NCBI GenBank assembly: GCA_964573855.1 | Contig: CAZNKO010000001.1 | Location: 10,738-74,737, forward strand | From: CAZNKO01 sp964573855 | GTDB lineage: Bacteria; Patescibacteriota; Patescibacteriia; UBA9934; GWF2-40-263 | Length of the DNA stretch: 64,000 nt | Direction: 5' to 3' | Part shown: piece after piece, positions 14,725 to 24,031 of the stretch | How positions within the stretch are numbered: position 1 is the stretch's first letter | How the letters are laid out: each line of letters begins with the position of its first letter | Notes under the pieces: model-generated | Database searches by the model: none | What the model saw: the letters and a program-made list of their open reading frames with translations, nothing else | Told to the model about the DNA's origin: nothing | Translations under genes and position numbers: made by a program

Positions 14725-15126
14725 TTAGTTGCCACCGATCTTATTCAAATATCCTTGCGCAATCAGCATGGCCGCGAGGGCATCTTCGTCCGCTTCCGCT
14801 CCCTCTTCGCGCTGAAGCCGGATGCTTTCCGCAGTGGTATAAGATTCGTCCTCTTCAACCACCGGAACCGAAACGACGGAGGAGAGCTGTTTCAAAAACG
14901 CGCGTGTTTTTTCGAGCTGCTCGGGTCCGTGGCGGCTGTCGACCGAAAGAGGCGCCCCAACCACGATCGTCCCAATGTCCTCGGAGTGCACCTTGTCCGC
15001 AATCCATGCAAGCGTCTCGGTGCCGCGATTTGCAATCACATCAAGCGGCATCGCAATCCCCGCGTCGGTGTCGCCAAACGCGAGCCCAATCTTTTTGTCG
15101 CCGTAATCAATGCCGAGAATACGCAT
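14725..15126 (-). CDS. ruvX: RuvX/YqgF family nuclease
   Basis: 133-aa RNase-H-fold protein (putative Holliday-junction resolvase and 16S rRNA processing factor). GIDYGDKKIGLAFGD at the N-terminus, VVGAPLS and VPVVEEDESYTTAES in the middle, and the C-terminal EDALAAMLIAQGYL carry the acidic residues. Normal length. Upstream is a low-complexity spacer (15127-15210). Confidence 0.92.
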   Translation of the reverse strand: MRILGIDYGDKKIGLAFGDTDAGIAMPLDVIANRGTETLAWIADKVHSEDIGTIVVGAPLSVDSRHGPEQLEKTRAFLKQLSSVVSVPVVEEDESYTTAESIRLQREEGAEADEDALAAMLIAQGYLNKIGGN

Positions 15127-15210
15127 AGGTAGGTTCGCAGGTACGCAGGTTCAGAGGTTCGCAGTGACCACTACGAACCTGCGACCCTGCGACCCTTCCT
15201 TCCCTGCACC

Positions 15211-15990
15211 TCATACAGGCAAGGGTGTTAGGATTTCCGTCCCTGCCTGTGTGACGACGATGGTCACTTCAAAATGCGCGCTGGATTTTCCGTCGGCCAT
15301 GACGATCGTCCAGCCGTCGGGAGCCGTTTTCACATGCCAATCGCCGCCCAAGCCCACCATGGGTTCAATCGCAAGACACATACCATCCTGAATTTTCACT
15401 TTCGGATATCGCTTGTCGACAAAATTCGGCACATGCGGCGCCTCGTGCACTTTGTGTCCGACGCCATGTCCCACGAGCGCCCGGACAATTCCGTAGCCGT
15501 GCGGTTTTATGTGATTTTCAACGGCCGCGCTGATGTCCGAGATCATTCCGCCAACCTTCGCGGCTTTCACCCCGGCCATCATGGACTCACGCGTCACCCG
15601 CATGAGCTCTTGAAGTTCAGGAGAAACCTTTCCGACAGGAACCGTCACGGCCATGTCCGTACAAAGCCCCTGGTACCAGCAGCCGATATCAAACCCGACA
15701 ATGTTCCCTTGTTTCAATTTCACATCACGATTGCCCGGACCGTGCACGACCTCTTCATTGATCGAGACGCAGAGCGTACTCGGAAACGGCGCGTCTTCCG
15801 GCGATGGTTTGTATCCCAAAAAAGATGGCTCTCCGCCCCCGTCCCGGATCACGCGCTCGGCGGCTCGATCAAGTTCGCGGACCGCAACCCCGGGCCGCAC
15901 GGTGTCCACGGCCGCTTTGAGCGCGCGAGAAAGCAAAGCGCCGCCCTCACGCATCTTCGCAATTTCTTCGGCCGTCTTCGTGAGCGCCAT
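15211..15990 (-). CDS. map: Methionine aminopeptidase type I
   Basis: 259-aa Met aminopeptidase that removes N-terminal Met. Metal ligands sit in VGFDIGCWYQGLCTDMAVTV (two Asp), GHGVGHKVHE (His), IEPMV (Glu) and SAHFEVTIVVT (Glu). ATG 15990 (MALTKTAEEI) is chosen; the frame upstream overlaps adk. Two bases separate it from adk, in the secY-adk-map order. Confidence 0.94.
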   Translation of the reverse strand: MALTKTAEEIAKMREGGALLSRALKAAVDTVRPGVAVRELDRAAERVIRDGGGEPSFLGYKPSPEDAPFPSTLCVSINEEVVHGPGNRDVKLKQGNIVGFDIGCWYQGLCTDMAVTVPVGKVSPELQELMRVTRESMMAGVKAAKVGGMISDISAAVENHIKPHGYGIVRALVGHGVGHKVHEAPHVPNFVDKRYPKVKIQDGMCLAIEPMVGLGGDWHVKTAPDGWTIVMADGKSSAHFEVTIVVTQAGTEILTPLPV

Positions 15991-15992
15991 AC

Positions 15993-16628
15993 TTAAACCC
16001 CAAGAGCCTTCAGTAAGCGTCTTTGGACCTCTTCCACGGAACCGACGCCGTCCACATGCTTCACGATCCCTTGAGATTCGAAGGAGGCAATCACGGGTTG
16101 CGTATCGTTGTCGTAAATTTCCAAGCGCTTCGCAATTGCCGCGGGCGCATCGTCGCTCCGCTGAAACAGCTTCCCGCCGCACACGCATGCGTCGCCAACC
16201 TTTGCGCCTTCGTCCAGACGATAAACCTTGCCGCAGCGATCACAGGTGAGACGTCCGGAGAGCCTTCGTAAAGATTCTTCGCGCGGAATTTCGATCACGA
16301 GCACATGCGTCGGTTGGTCGAACGTGAAGGCCTTGGCTTGCGCGGGATTGCGCGGATAACCGTCAAGAATGTATCCCTGTTTCACATCCGGTTTTGCAAG
16401 TCGTTTCTTCAGCAAATCCGCAGCAATTTTGTCTGAAACCAAAATGCCCCGCGTGGTCGTGGCATGAATCTCTTTTCCCAGAGCGGAGCCTGAAACGGCT
16501 TCCTCGCGGCAAAGCTGCCCCACCCCAATGGCTGGGATGCTGAGCCGCTCGGAAAGGAGCTCGGCCTGCGTTCCCTTGCCGCTCCCCTGCGGCCCCATGA
16601 GCAGAATTTTGTAGATGTTTGAAGACAT
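15993..16628 (-). CDS. adk: Adenylate kinase (zinc LID type)
   Basis: 211-aa kinase interconverting ATP+AMP and 2 ADP. P-loop GPQGSGKGTQ at residue 12; DGYPRNPAQA in the core; the LID has CDRCG and CVCGG, i.e. four Cys for structural zinc. Standard neighbour of secY. The spacer 16629-16751 upstream is a low-complexity GTTCGTTGTTCG/CGAACAACGAAC palindrome with no gene. Confidence 0.95.
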   Translation of the reverse strand: MSSNIYKILLMGPQGSGKGTQAELLSERLSIPAIGVGQLCREEAVSGSALGKEIHATTTRGILVSDKIAADLLKKRLAKPDVKQGYILDGYPRNPAQAKAFTFDQPTHVLVIEIPREESLRRLSGRLTCDRCGKVYRLDEGAKVGDACVCGGKLFQRSDDAPAAIAKRLEIYDNDTQPVIASFESQGIVKHVDGVGSVEEVQRRLLKALGV

Positions 16629-16751
16629 GGAGGAAGTATAGCATGATGAGGGCGCGTAGTTCGTTGTTCGTAGCTTGTAGCTCGTTGTTCGTAGCTCGTA
16701 GAATTATAAACTCTGAACCACGAACAACGAACCACGAACAACGAACAACGA

Positions 16752-18020
16752 TTACATATCGTACTGCCGCATCGTAAGCTGTGCCTCGATTTGCTTAACG
16801 CTTTCAATCACGACGGACACGACGATCAGAATGGAGGTGCCACCGATGACCAGATTCGCATTTCCCGTGAATTGCTGGGCGAGGAGCGGGAGGACCGCGA
16901 TAATCGAGAGGAAGGTGGCTCCCACGAGAAGAATCCGGTTGGTGAGCCAGCCCAAATACTCCGCCGTCGGCTTTCCCGGACGGATGCCGGGAATAAATCC
17001 TCCCTGTTTCTGCAAATTCTCCGCGACTCGGTCTGGATGGAAAACAACCGATGTGTAGAAGTAGGTGAATGCAAACACGAGGAGGAAGTACGCAACTCCG
17101 TAGAGCAGCTGATCTTGAAAGGCCTGCAGAACCCACTGGGCCGCATCACGAATGAATGGCGTGCGGGCATTGATGAAAAACTGCGCGAGCACGGTCGGAA
17201 AGAGAATGATCGAAGTCGCGAAGATGATCGGAATCACCCCGCCCATGTTGAGTCTAAGCGGGATGTGTGAACTCACGGCCCCGGAGAGCCGGGCGCCACG
17301 GATTTGGCGCGCGTATTGGACCGGAACGTTTCGGTGCGCTTCGTTCATGATTACAATGGCCACAATCGTCACCGTGACCATCACAAGAAATGCAATCGCG
17401 GTCACGAGCTGGCTCCGATCATAGACGGCAAGCGCTTGCCCCAAAAACGTCGGAAGGCCGGCCAAGATACCCGCGAAAATGATGAGGGAAATGCCATTGC
17501 CTACATGTTTTTCGGAAATGAGCTCCCCGATCCACATGAGAAAAACGGTCCCGGCCGTGAGACTGATCATCGCCTGAAGCACCGTCGCAATCTCGGTATT
17601 TTGAAAGAGAGCGGCTCCCTGCTGCTGTCCGAAAAGAAGGATGATGCCATAGCCCTGAAGAACCGCGAGCGGTACCGTGAGCCAGCGTGTCCATTGATTG
17701 ATTCTCTGGCGCCCCTGCTCTTCCTTTTGCATCTCTTCGAGCTTTGGCACGATCATGGCGAGGAGCTGAAAGATAATGGACGAGGTGATGTAGGGAGCCA
17801 CCCCGAGGGCCACCACGGAAAAATTCTGCAGGGTCCCGCCGGAAAAGATATTGAGAAGGCCGAAAAATTGGTTCCCTTGGAACAACGAAGCCAGGGCGTT
17901 CGGATCCACCCCCGGCACCGGAATGTGTGAGGCAATTTCGAACACGACAAGCATGGCCGCGACGAAAAGAAGGCTGTTACGAACCTCCGTGACGTGCCAG
18001 ATGCGGGAGAGCGACAACAT
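16752..18020 (-). CDS. secY: Preprotein translocase subunit SecY
   Basis: 422-aa ten-helix channel protein of the Sec translocon. Typical landmarks are FEIASHIPVPGVDP in helix 1, GVAPYITSSIIFQLL (helix 2), GNGISLIIFAGI, NMGGVIPIIFATSI and the C-terminal KQIEAQLTMRQYDM. It follows rplO by 3 bases as in the spc operon. Confidence 0.97.
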   Translation of the reverse strand: MLSLSRIWHVTEVRNSLLFVAAMLVVFEIASHIPVPGVDPNALASLFQGNQFFGLLNIFSGGTLQNFSVVALGVAPYITSSIIFQLLAMIVPKLEEMQKEEQGRQRINQWTRWLTVPLAVLQGYGIILLFGQQQGAALFQNTEIATVLQAMISLTAGTVFLMWIGELISEKHVGNGISLIIFAGILAGLPTFLGQALAVYDRSQLVTAIAFLVMVTVTIVAIVIMNEAHRNVPVQYARQIRGARLSGAVSSHIPLRLNMGGVIPIIFATSIILFPTVLAQFFINARTPFIRDAAQWVLQAFQDQLLYGVAYFLLVFAFTYFYTSVVFHPDRVAENLQKQGGFIPGIRPGKPTAEYLGWLTNRILLVGATFLSIIAVLPLLAQQFTGNANLVIGGTSILIVVSVVIESVKQIEAQLTMRQYDM

Positions 18021-18023
18021 ACG

Positions 18024-18461
18024 TTAGAGAATCTTGCCGCCTGCGGCTTCAATCTTTTTCTTGGCCGGAAGAGATGCCTTGCACCCCTCGACGGTAATGC
18101 GGATGGCGATGGATCCATCGCCCAACACTTTCACCCCGCGGTTAATGCTCGCGACGAGCCCTTTGTTCAAAAGCGCTTGCGGATTCACGGTCGCGCCATT
18201 TTCAAATACTTTCGCAACATCTCCCACGTTCACGGTGGCGGGTTTCCAACTCGGGCCTGTAAATCCGCGCGACTTCGGAATGGAGAGCATCATCTTTCGA
18301 AGGCCCTTGAGCTTCAACCCCGCGCGACCGCCAGAGCGCGCTTTTTGTCCTTTGACTCCGCGACCAGAATACGTGCCGGTTGATCCAAGCCCACGGCCTA
18401 CACGTTTACGTTCCTGTCGGGAACCCTTCTTCGGTTGAATCGAATGCAATGAAAGGGTCAT
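18024..18461 (-). CDS. rplO: 50S ribosomal protein L15
   Basis: 145-aa uL15 with the glycine/arginine-rich N-terminal tail (KRVGRGLGSTGTYSGRGVKGQKARSGG). The ATG overlaps the rpsE stop (ATGA), leaving no space for rpmD (L30), which other bacteria carry between these genes. Confidence 0.97.
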   Translation of the reverse strand: MTLSLHSIQPKKGSRQERKRVGRGLGSTGTYSGRGVKGQKARSGGRAGLKLKGLRKMMLSIPKSRGFTGPSWKPATVNVGDVAKVFENGATVNPQALLNKGLVASINRGVKVLGDGSIAIRITVEGCKASLPAKKKIEAAGGKIL

Positions 18462-19054
18462 ACTTCCGCCGTCTTCGGAACACGAAGTTCTCGAATAGCC
18501 GTGAACGTTGCCTTCGCGATGTTAATCTTGTTGGTTGAATTCACGACTTTGGAAACAGCGTTTGGCACGCCCGCAAGTTCAAACACGAGCCGAACGGCCC
18601 CGCCGCACTTGAGACCTGTCCCGCGCGGCGCGGGTTTGATCATGACCCGGGCTGAACCGAATTTCACCCAGACCGGATGCGGAATCGTGTCTTCCACCAT
18701 CGGAATGCGCAGGAGTTTCTTCTTGGCCTGACGATAGGCCTTATCCATGGCGATCTGCACGTCCGCTCCCTTCGCGACCCCAAGACCCACGCGTCCTTTC
18801 CGGTCTCCAAAGATGAGCGCGGCACGGAACGACATGCGCTTGCCGCCAGCCGTGACACGGGTGACGCGCGCCAAATCAAGCGTCTTCTGGTCAAGCTCGC
18901 GCTTTTCACGCTCCCCTCCTCCCCGCCGTGCGCCACCGCCGCGGCGGCCGCCACCACCACCAAAACGCCGTGGTGGACGTCCGGGCGTGATCGTTTTGGC
19001 TTCCGAGACAGGAGCTGCCGGAGCCGTCGGTTGTGCCTGTGTTTCTGTATCCAT
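18458..19054 (-). CDS. rpsE: 30S ribosomal protein S5
   Basis: 198-aa uS5. About 55 N-terminal residues are a low-complexity Ala/Pro/Gly/Arg extension; the dsRBD-like core follows (VTAGGKRMSFRAALIFGDRKG). Its ATG is the gene side of a CATA (TATG) repeat next to an element copy. Confidence 0.96.
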   Translation of the reverse strand: MDTETQAQPTAPAAPVSEAKTITPGRPPRRFGGGGGRRGGGARRGGGEREKRELDQKTLDLARVTRVTAGGKRMSFRAALIFGDRKGRVGLGVAKGADVQIAMDKAYRQAKKKLLRIPMVEDTIPHPVWVKFGSARVMIKPAPRGTGLKCGGAVRLVFELAGVPNAVSKVVNSTNKINIAKATFTAIRELRVPKTAEV

Positions 19055-19055
19055 A

Positions 19056-19220
19056 CCCGGTACTACAACTTCGACAAAAAATTAAGACTGAACCTTTTTG
19101 TCTGGCAGTGACGATCTGAGTGCATAGTGTTTTTTCCTTGTACGAACATACANNNNNNNNNNCTTGCTGCCGGGTGGGTAGTGTGAGATGTCAGAGTAAC
19201 ACATATGCCTTCTACCGGGG
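19056..19220. mobile_element. Composite CCCCG-end element with assembly gap
   Basis: CATA flanks both ends (19052-19055, 19221-19224). The left end CCCGGTACTACAACTTCGAC is A type; the right end resembles the copy at 20172-20297 (shared GTGTGAGATGTCAGAGTAAC). Ten Ns (19153-19162) join the unlike halves, so this may be two elements scaffolded together. Confidence 0.6.
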
Positions 19221-19584
19221 CATAGATTTCAAATTGAACGCCCCCCTCCCGCGCGCCGTCGGCCACCGCCGCGACACGACCATGATAGCGGTAGGGACCC
19301 CGGTCAAACACGGCCTGTGCGATGCCGGCCTTTTTCGCCTTTTCAGCAAGGAGTTTCCCCACAGCCTTTGCGACCTCGAGCGGCTTCCCGGTTTCCTTTA
19401 CTTCACGATCAGAAACAGCCGCAAGCGTCCGTCCTGCCGTGTCGTCAATAAGCTGAGCGTACACATGCTTCAAACTACGCTTCACCGAAAGGCGTGGGGA
19501 AGTGACCGTGCCTTGCATCCGCGCGCGCACGCGACCCGCGCGGCGAATGGTTCGAGCTCGTTTGAGTTTCATCCGATTCGACAT
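19163..19584 (-). CDS. rplR: 50S ribosomal protein L18 (3' end uncertain)
   Basis: uL18, 5S rRNA binding: [62 protein letters not shown]. The family normally stops about here (near 19231), but the frame has no stop and continues into the inserted element and the N gap. Either the protein has an element-derived tail, or one base is missing in the AATTTGAAA run (an extra T would give TTT TGA). Confidence 0.85.
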
Positions 19585-19609
19585 ATAGTTCGACAGTGCT
19601 CACTACAGG

Positions 19610-20170
19610 TTATTCTGCGGCTTTCGTGGCAGCCTTTCCAACTTTGCGGCGCACCACCTCATCCGTATACTTAATGCCCTTCCCGAGGTACGGCTCGGGC
19701 GGTTTAATTTTGCGAATACGCGACGCCGTCTCCCCTACCAGCTGCTTATCAATGCCGGAGACGGTGATGATATTCTTCTCGACCTTGACCACAATGCCTT
19801 CTGGCACCGTAAAGTCGACGTCATGAGAAAATCCAACGGTGAGCACCAGTTTCTTGCCAGAAAGGTTCGCGCGAAAACCGACTCCGTTGATTTCGAGACT
19901 CTTCATGTACCCCTTCGTCACCCCCTCGAGCATGCTCGCGATCATGGCACGCGTCGTTCCCCAAAGCGCGCGCTCTTCCTTTTCCTCCGGCTGCCTGACG
20001 GTCACGTGGACTTCCTTTCCCTCTGCACTATCAACAAGCGCCACCTGTGCGGAAGGCGAAAAATCCCAGGAGAGTTCTCCCTTTGGACCTTTCAGACGAA
20101 TCGTCTGTCCCTGAACGTCCACCTGAACGTCTTTCGGGATCACAATCGGTTTTTTGCCAATGCGTGACAT
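19610..20170 (-). CDS. rplF: 50S ribosomal protein L6
   Basis: 186-aa uL6 with two related halves and the C-terminal KPPEPYLGKGIKY signature. Its start ATG is the gene-side copy of the TATG duplicated by the adjacent element. Confidence 0.97.
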   Translation of the reverse strand: MSRIGKKPIVIPKDVQVDVQGQTIRLKGPKGELSWDFSPSAQVALVDSAEGKEVHVTVRQPEEKEERALWGTTRAMIASMLEGVTKGYMKSLEINGVGFRANLSGKKLVLTVGFSHDVDFTVPEGIVVKVEKNIITVSGIDKQLVGETASRIRKIKPPEPYLGKGIKYTDEVVRRKVGKAATKAAE

Positions 20171-20171
20171 A

Positions 20172-20297
20172 CCCCGTTAGAAGTCTCGGAGAAAAAATTG
20201 AAAATTTTTTCTCTTATTTATTAATAAGCCGATAGGGTTCTTGCTGCCGTGTGGATAGTGTGAGATGTCAGAGTAACACATATGACTTCTAACGGGG
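20172..20297. mobile_element. CCCCG-end element at the rplF start (B type)
   Basis: 126 bp, ends CCCCGTTAGAAGTC / GACTTCTAACGGGG, flanked by CATA (20168-20171, 20298-20301). The far CATA abuts the rpsH stop: the empty site would read TGA TATG. Confidence 0.85.
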
Positions 20298-20301
20298 CAT
20301 A

Positions 20302-20694
20302 TCAAGAAACTTCACAAATAACCTCGCCGCCCAGATGCCGGGCGCGGGCCTCTTTGTTTGTCATGAGGCCGTTCGGGGTTGAAATAATCGCAATGCCGAG
20401 GTCCGACATGACGCGTGGGAGGTCCGTCGACTTCGCATACACACGTGATCCGGGTTTGCTTACCCGCTTCACATGCCGGAGGCGCGGTTCGGTGTTTTCA
20501 TACGACAGTCCAACCTTCAGTATCGAACGCTTCGCGACCGTGAGCTTCTCCACTCCGTTCACATAGCCTTCCTTTTCAAGAATTTTTGCAATCGAAAACT
20601 TCATTGTCGAGTACGGCAACATCACCTCGCGCTTGTGAACCGCCAGCGCGTTCCGGAGACGTGTGAGCATGTCAGAGATAGGATCCGTCATCAT
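20302..20694 (-). CDS. rpsH: 30S ribosomal protein S8
   Basis: 130-aa uS8 (DPISDMLTRLRNAL at the start, the conserved STPNGLMTNKEAR segment near the end). The stop is UGA. A GTGAGTTTATCGAACT-type spacer precedes it. Confidence 0.97.
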   Translation of the reverse strand: MMTDPISDMLTRLRNALAVHKREVMLPYSTMKFSIAKILEKEGYVNGVEKLTVAKRSILKVGLSYENTEPRLRHVKRVSKPGSRVYAKSTDLPRVMSDLGIAIISTPNGLMTNKEARARHLGGEVICEVS

Positions 20695-20709
20695 AGTGAG
20701 TTTATCGAA

Positions 20710-20895
20710 CTACCAGCTCGCTTTTACCACGCCGGGAATTTCTCCCCGATTTGCGAGTTCGCGGAAACAGATGCGGCAGAGCTTAAATTCCCGCATGTAG
20801 CCGTGCCGACGGCCGCAGCGCCAACACCGGTTCACGATCCGAGTCGAGAACTTGGGTTTGCGCTTCGATTTTGCAATCTGATTTTCCGTTGCCAT
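20710..20895 (-). CDS. rpsN: 30S ribosomal protein S14, zinc type
   Basis: 61-aa uS14 with CWRCG and CRICF (four Cys, zinc ribbon), the short type common in Gram-positive and CPR bacteria. Two bases after rplE. Confidence 0.97.
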   Translation of the reverse strand: MATENQIAKSKRKPKFSTRIVNRCWRCGRRHGYMREFKLCRICFRELANRGEIPGVVKASW

Positions 20896-20897
20896 AA

Positions 20898-21452
20898 TTA
20901 TTTTTTAGTGGCTGTTTCCTCGCGGAAGGGGAAGCCGAGTTGTTTCAGAAGTGCCAAGCCTTCAGCCTTTGACTTTGCGGTCGTTCCAATGGTGACCTGC
21001 AGACCGTGGATCACTTCGATCTCGTCGCTGCGGATCTCCGGGAATGCCGTGTGCTCCGAGAATCCGATCGAGTAATTTCCGGTTCCGTCGAACGCCTTCG
21101 GAGAGAGGCCTTGGAAATCCCGCACGCGCGGGAGAGACACCTTAATGAGTTTCTCCAGGAAGTCCCACATGCGCTTGCCGCGGAGCGTCGCCTTCATGCC
21201 GACGACCATCCCCTGCCGAATCTTGAAGCCTGCGATAGACTTGCGTGCCAGGGTCTTGACTGGCCTTTGACCGGAGACCCGGGTCAAGGTCCGCTCGGCC
21301 GTCTCCAGGTACTTCGCATCCTTGAGACCGGGACCCACCCCGATGTTCAGCGTCACCTGACGGACAATCGGAACCGCATGCGGATTTTTGTACCCGAATT
21401 TCTTCTGAAGCGATGGGATCACTGTTGATTTGTACTGCTGTCGCAATGCCAT
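20898..21452 (-). CDS. rplE: 50S ribosomal protein L5
   Basis: 184-aa uL5, 5S rRNA binding ([54 protein letters not shown]). Its start codon is part of the TATG duplication of the next element. Confidence 0.97.
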   Translation of the reverse strand: MALRQQYKSTVIPSLQKKFGYKNPHAVPIVRQVTLNIGVGPGLKDAKYLETAERTLTRVSGQRPVKTLARKSIAGFKIRQGMVVGMKATLRGKRMWDFLEKLIKVSLPRVRDFQGLSPKAFDGTGNYSIGFSEHTAFPEIRSDEIEVIHGLQVTIGTTAKSKAEGLALLKQLGFPFREETATKK

Positions 21453-21453
21453 A

Positions 21454-21580
21454 CCCCGTACTACAACTTCGACTTAACAAACGTTTGAAGCCGTTTGGCA
21501 ATCAAACAGCGGGACTGAATGGTTTTGCGATCTCTTGTGAGGACAGACATACAGGATAATGTCGAAGTTGTAGTACGGGG
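21454..21580. mobile_element. CCCCG-end element at the rplE start (A type)
   Basis: 127 bp, perfect 20-bp inverted ends CCCCGTACTACAACTTCGAC, flanked by CATA (21450-21453, 21581-21584). In the coding direction the far ATG opens a 40-codon frame that stops (TAG) about 10 bases before the rplE ATG. Confidence 0.88.
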
Positions 21581-21605
21581 CATACGATTATCTCTAGTGA
21601 GCCTG

Positions 21606-21634
21606 CCCCGTTAGAGCCATGGGCTCTAACGGGG
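21606..21634. mobile_element. 29-bp minimal CCCCG hairpin
   Basis: CCCCGTTAGAGCC, 3-base loop, exact complement; flanked by CCTG on both sides (21602-21605, 21635-21638). Removing the hairpin and one CCTG restores GTGAGCCTGTCGAAC, a spacer repeat seen intact before fusA (around 40010). Confidence 0.8.
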
Positions 21635-21643
21635 CCTGTCGAA

Positions 21644-21970
21644 CTATTCAATATCCTCCGAAGAACCTTTTGACCGCAGAACTCGGATCTTCGTCCGCGT
21701 CCCGTCCTTCTCCATAATTTTATATCCCACGCGTCCGGCCTTGCCGCTTTTTGGAGAAAGAAGAACGACATTCGAAATGTGCAGCGGCGCCGGGAAACGG
21801 ATCTTCTGCCCCTGGGCGTCCCGCGTGCGGGCACGCAGGTGGCGCGTGGAAAGATTGATGCCTTCCACGACGACACGCTGAAGCTTGGGGAACACCTGCA
21901 GGACGGCCCCTTCTTTTCCCTTTTCTTTTCCCGCGATAATGCGGACTTTGTCGCCGGTCTTGATCTTCAT
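21644..21970 (-). CDS. rplX: 50S ribosomal protein L24
   Basis: 108-aa uL24 with KOW motif (IKTGDKVRIIAGKEKGKEGAV). ATG 21970 is chosen at the family start; the frame upstream overlaps rplN. Confidence 0.96.
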   Translation of the reverse strand: MKIKTGDKVRIIAGKEKGKEGAVLQVFPKLQRVVVEGINLSTRHLRARTRDAQGQKIRFPAPLHISNVVLLSPKSGKAGRVGYKIMEKDGTRTKIRVLRSKGSSEDIE

Positions 21971-21974
21971 AGGA

Positions 21975-22346
21975 TTAAAGCACTTCCGGTGCGAGCGAAA
22001 TAATTTTCGTAAAGCCCATCGCGCGGAGTTCCCGGGCGACCGGCCCGAAAATGCGCGTGCCCTTCGGCTCCTTGGAACTTTTATCAATGATCACGCCGGC
22101 ATTTTCATCGAACCGGATGTACGTCCCGTCCTTCCGGCGCGTCTCCTTGCGTGTGCGGACAATGACGACCGTCACGACATCGCTTTTTTTGACCGTCCCG
22201 TGCGGCACCGCTTCCTTCACGACCGCGTTCACGATGTCACCAATGCCAGCCGAGTGCTTTCGGGAGCCGCCCAATACCCGAATCACCTGGAGTTTTTTGG
22301 CTCCGGTATTGTCGGCTACTTTTAACATCGTGCGGTGTTGAACCAT
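21975..22346 (-). CDS. rplN: 50S ribosomal protein L14
   Basis: 123-aa uL14 ([32 protein letters not shown], ending [16 protein letters not shown]). ATG 22346 gives the family start MVQHRTML. Confidence 0.97.
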   Translation of the reverse strand: MVQHRTMLKVADNTGAKKLQVIRVLGGSRKHSAGIGDIVNAVVKEAVPHGTVKKSDVVTVVIVRTRKETRRKDGTYIRFDENAGVIIDKSSKEPKGTRIFGPVARELRAMGFTKIISLAPEVL

Positions 22347-22362
22347 AGATATTGAGTACGTT

Positions 22363-22599
22363 TCACATTTTCTTCCCAACAACCCGCCAGCGCTTATCGC
22401 GCGAAAGCGGACGGCATTCCACAAAATTCACGAGATCTCCCACTTTGTACTGCTTGTTCTCGTCGTGCACCTTAAACTTTTGGCTGCGCACATAGCGCTT
22501 TCCGTATTTTGGATGAACGACCGTGCGGTCAACCCGAACCACGATGGTTTTTGCCATCGAGTCCGAGACCACGATTCCCTCAAAATTTCGCTTTTTCAT
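22363..22599 (-). CDS. rpsQ: 30S ribosomal protein S17
   Basis: 78-aa uS17 ([31 protein letters not shown]). Overlaps rpmC by 4 bases, so ATG 22599 is the start. Confidence 0.96.
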   Translation of the reverse strand: MKKRNFEGIVVSDSMAKTIVVRVDRTVVHPKYGKRYVRSQKFKVHDENKQYKVGDLVNFVECRPLSRDKRWRVVGKKM

Positions 22600-22805
22600 A
22601 CCTTGGTCGTTTTTTGCTTGTCGCGCAGAACGGTTTTGAGACGCGAGATTTCTTGCCGGACCTGCCGCACTTCGCGGACGGTCTTTAATTGGTTTGCGGA
22701 AAGCTGGAAGCGCAGAGTATGCAGGCGTTGTAAACGCTCCGCCAGAGCCTTGATCAAGGCTTCCGGACTCTGTCCGCGCATCCAAGTAAGATCTTTCGTT
22801 TCCAT
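22596..22805 (-). CDS. rpmC: 50S ribosomal protein L29
   Basis: 69-aa uL29, two helices (PEALIKALAERLQRLHTLRFQL, VRQVRQEISRLKTVLRDK). The short GA-rich spacer 22806-22843 follows rplP. Confidence 0.95.
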   Translation of the reverse strand: METKDLTWMRGQSPEALIKALAERLQRLHTLRFQLSANQLKTVREVRQVRQEISRLKTVLRDKQKTTKV

Positions 22806-22843
22806 AAAGAGTAGAAGTTGGAGGTGAGAGGTTGGGGGTTGGA

Positions 22844-23263
22844 TTAGGAGAGATCCCTGGTGACGATTTTCGTCTTGACCGGAAGCTTGTGGGAGGCAAG
22901 TGTCAGGGCCTCGCGCGCGAGTGGCGCCTCCACCCCATCCATCTCAAACATCACGGTTCCCGGGCGCACCGCAGCCACGTAATGATCCACGGCTCCCTTG
23001 CCCTTACCCATTGGCATCTCGGAGCCCTTGGTCGTGACCGGATGGTCTGGAAAAATCCGGATCCAAACCTTGCCCCCGCGCTTGATCGTACGCGTGAGCG
23101 CGCGGCGCGCGGCCTCAATCTGGCGCGAGGTCACCCACGATTCGGTCATGGCTTTGAGGCCGAAGGACCCGAACGCGAGGGTCGCTTTTTGGGTCGCCAA
23201 ACGCTTCCCGCCCCCACGACCCTTGTGCCATTTGCGATGTTTAACTTTTTTTGGAATTAACAT
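22844..23263 (-). CDS. rplP: 50S ribosomal protein L16
   Basis: 139-aa uL16 ([54 protein letters not shown]). It starts 2 bases after rpsC ends. Confidence 0.97.
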   Translation of the reverse strand: MLIPKKVKHRKWHKGRGGGKRLATQKATLAFGSFGLKAMTESWVTSRQIEAARRALTRTIKRGGKVWIRIFPDHPVTTKGSEMPMGKGKGAVDHYVAAVRPGTVMFEMDGVEAPLAREALTLASHKLPVKTKIVTRDLS

Positions 23264-23265
23264 AT

Positions 23266-23904
23266 TTATTCAAACACCTCGCCGCGGTTAATCCACACTT
23301 TAATGCCGATCGTGCCGTAAATCGTAAAGGCGGTCACGGAGGCATAGTTTATGTCCGCGCGGAGGTTGTGAAGCGGAATTTTTCCGTGGGCGAGCGTTTC
23401 CGTGCGGGCGATTTCCGCGCCATTCGAACGACCAGAAATCGTGATCTTCACCCCTTCTGCCCTCGCCTTCATCACGCGCTCGATCGCCATCTTCATGATG
23501 CGACGAAACGGCATGCGCTTTTCAAGGTCACCCGCGATCTGTTGCCCGACGATCTGGGCCGAGAGCGACGGCTGCTGGATTTCCTTCACGTTCACCTGGA
23601 GGTCCACCTTACGACCACGGTAGAAGGTCTTCTTGACGGTCTTCGTGAGCTCTTCGATGCCAGCTCCGGCACGGCCGATAATCGTCCCGGGTTTCGCCGC
23701 ATAGACGGTGATCGTCAGCTTTTGGCGAGAGCGCTCGATTTCTATGTGGTCGAGGAGCGAATCCTTCAGTCGCTTCCAAAGAAAATCCCTGAGCTGCACG
23801 TCTTCTTTGAGAAGCGCGCTGTAATTCTGCCGGGCAAACCAGACACCGCCCCACCCTTTGGTGACCGCGAGTCGGAAGGCCTTTGGATGAACTTTATGAC
23901 CCAT
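23266..23904 (-). CDS. rpsC: 30S ribosomal protein S3
   Basis: 212-aa uS3. N-terminal [14 protein letters not shown] domain with [13 protein letters not shown]-terminal domain with [12 protein letters not shown]. Confidence 0.97.
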   Translation of the reverse strand: MGHKVHPKAFRLAVTKGWGGVWFARQNYSALLKEDVQLRDFLWKRLKDSLLDHIEIERSRQKLTITVYAAKPGTIIGRAGAGIEELTKTVKKTFYRGRKVDLQVNVKEIQQPSLSAQIVGQQIAGDLEKRMPFRRIMKMAIERVMKARAEGVKITISGRSNGAEIARTETLAHGKIPLHNLRADINYASVTAFTIYGTIGIKVWINRGEVFE

Positions 23905-23927
23905 AATGTTGCGACCATTTAAATTCC

Positions 23928-24025
23928 TTCATCTGCTGCATTGCGGGGCCCCGCAAGTTCGTCATCCTACGATTGAAGTAGGCCCCCTCACTTGCTTCCC
24001 CGCGCCTTGCATCTGAAGTTTTTAA
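23928..24025. repeat. Stem-loop repeat between rplV and rpsC
   Basis: TTCATCTGCTGCATTGCGGGGCCC-type left arm and GCGCCTTGCATCTGAAG right arm; same family as 5829-5956. Confidence 0.55.
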
Positions 24026-24031
24026 CTGGTC

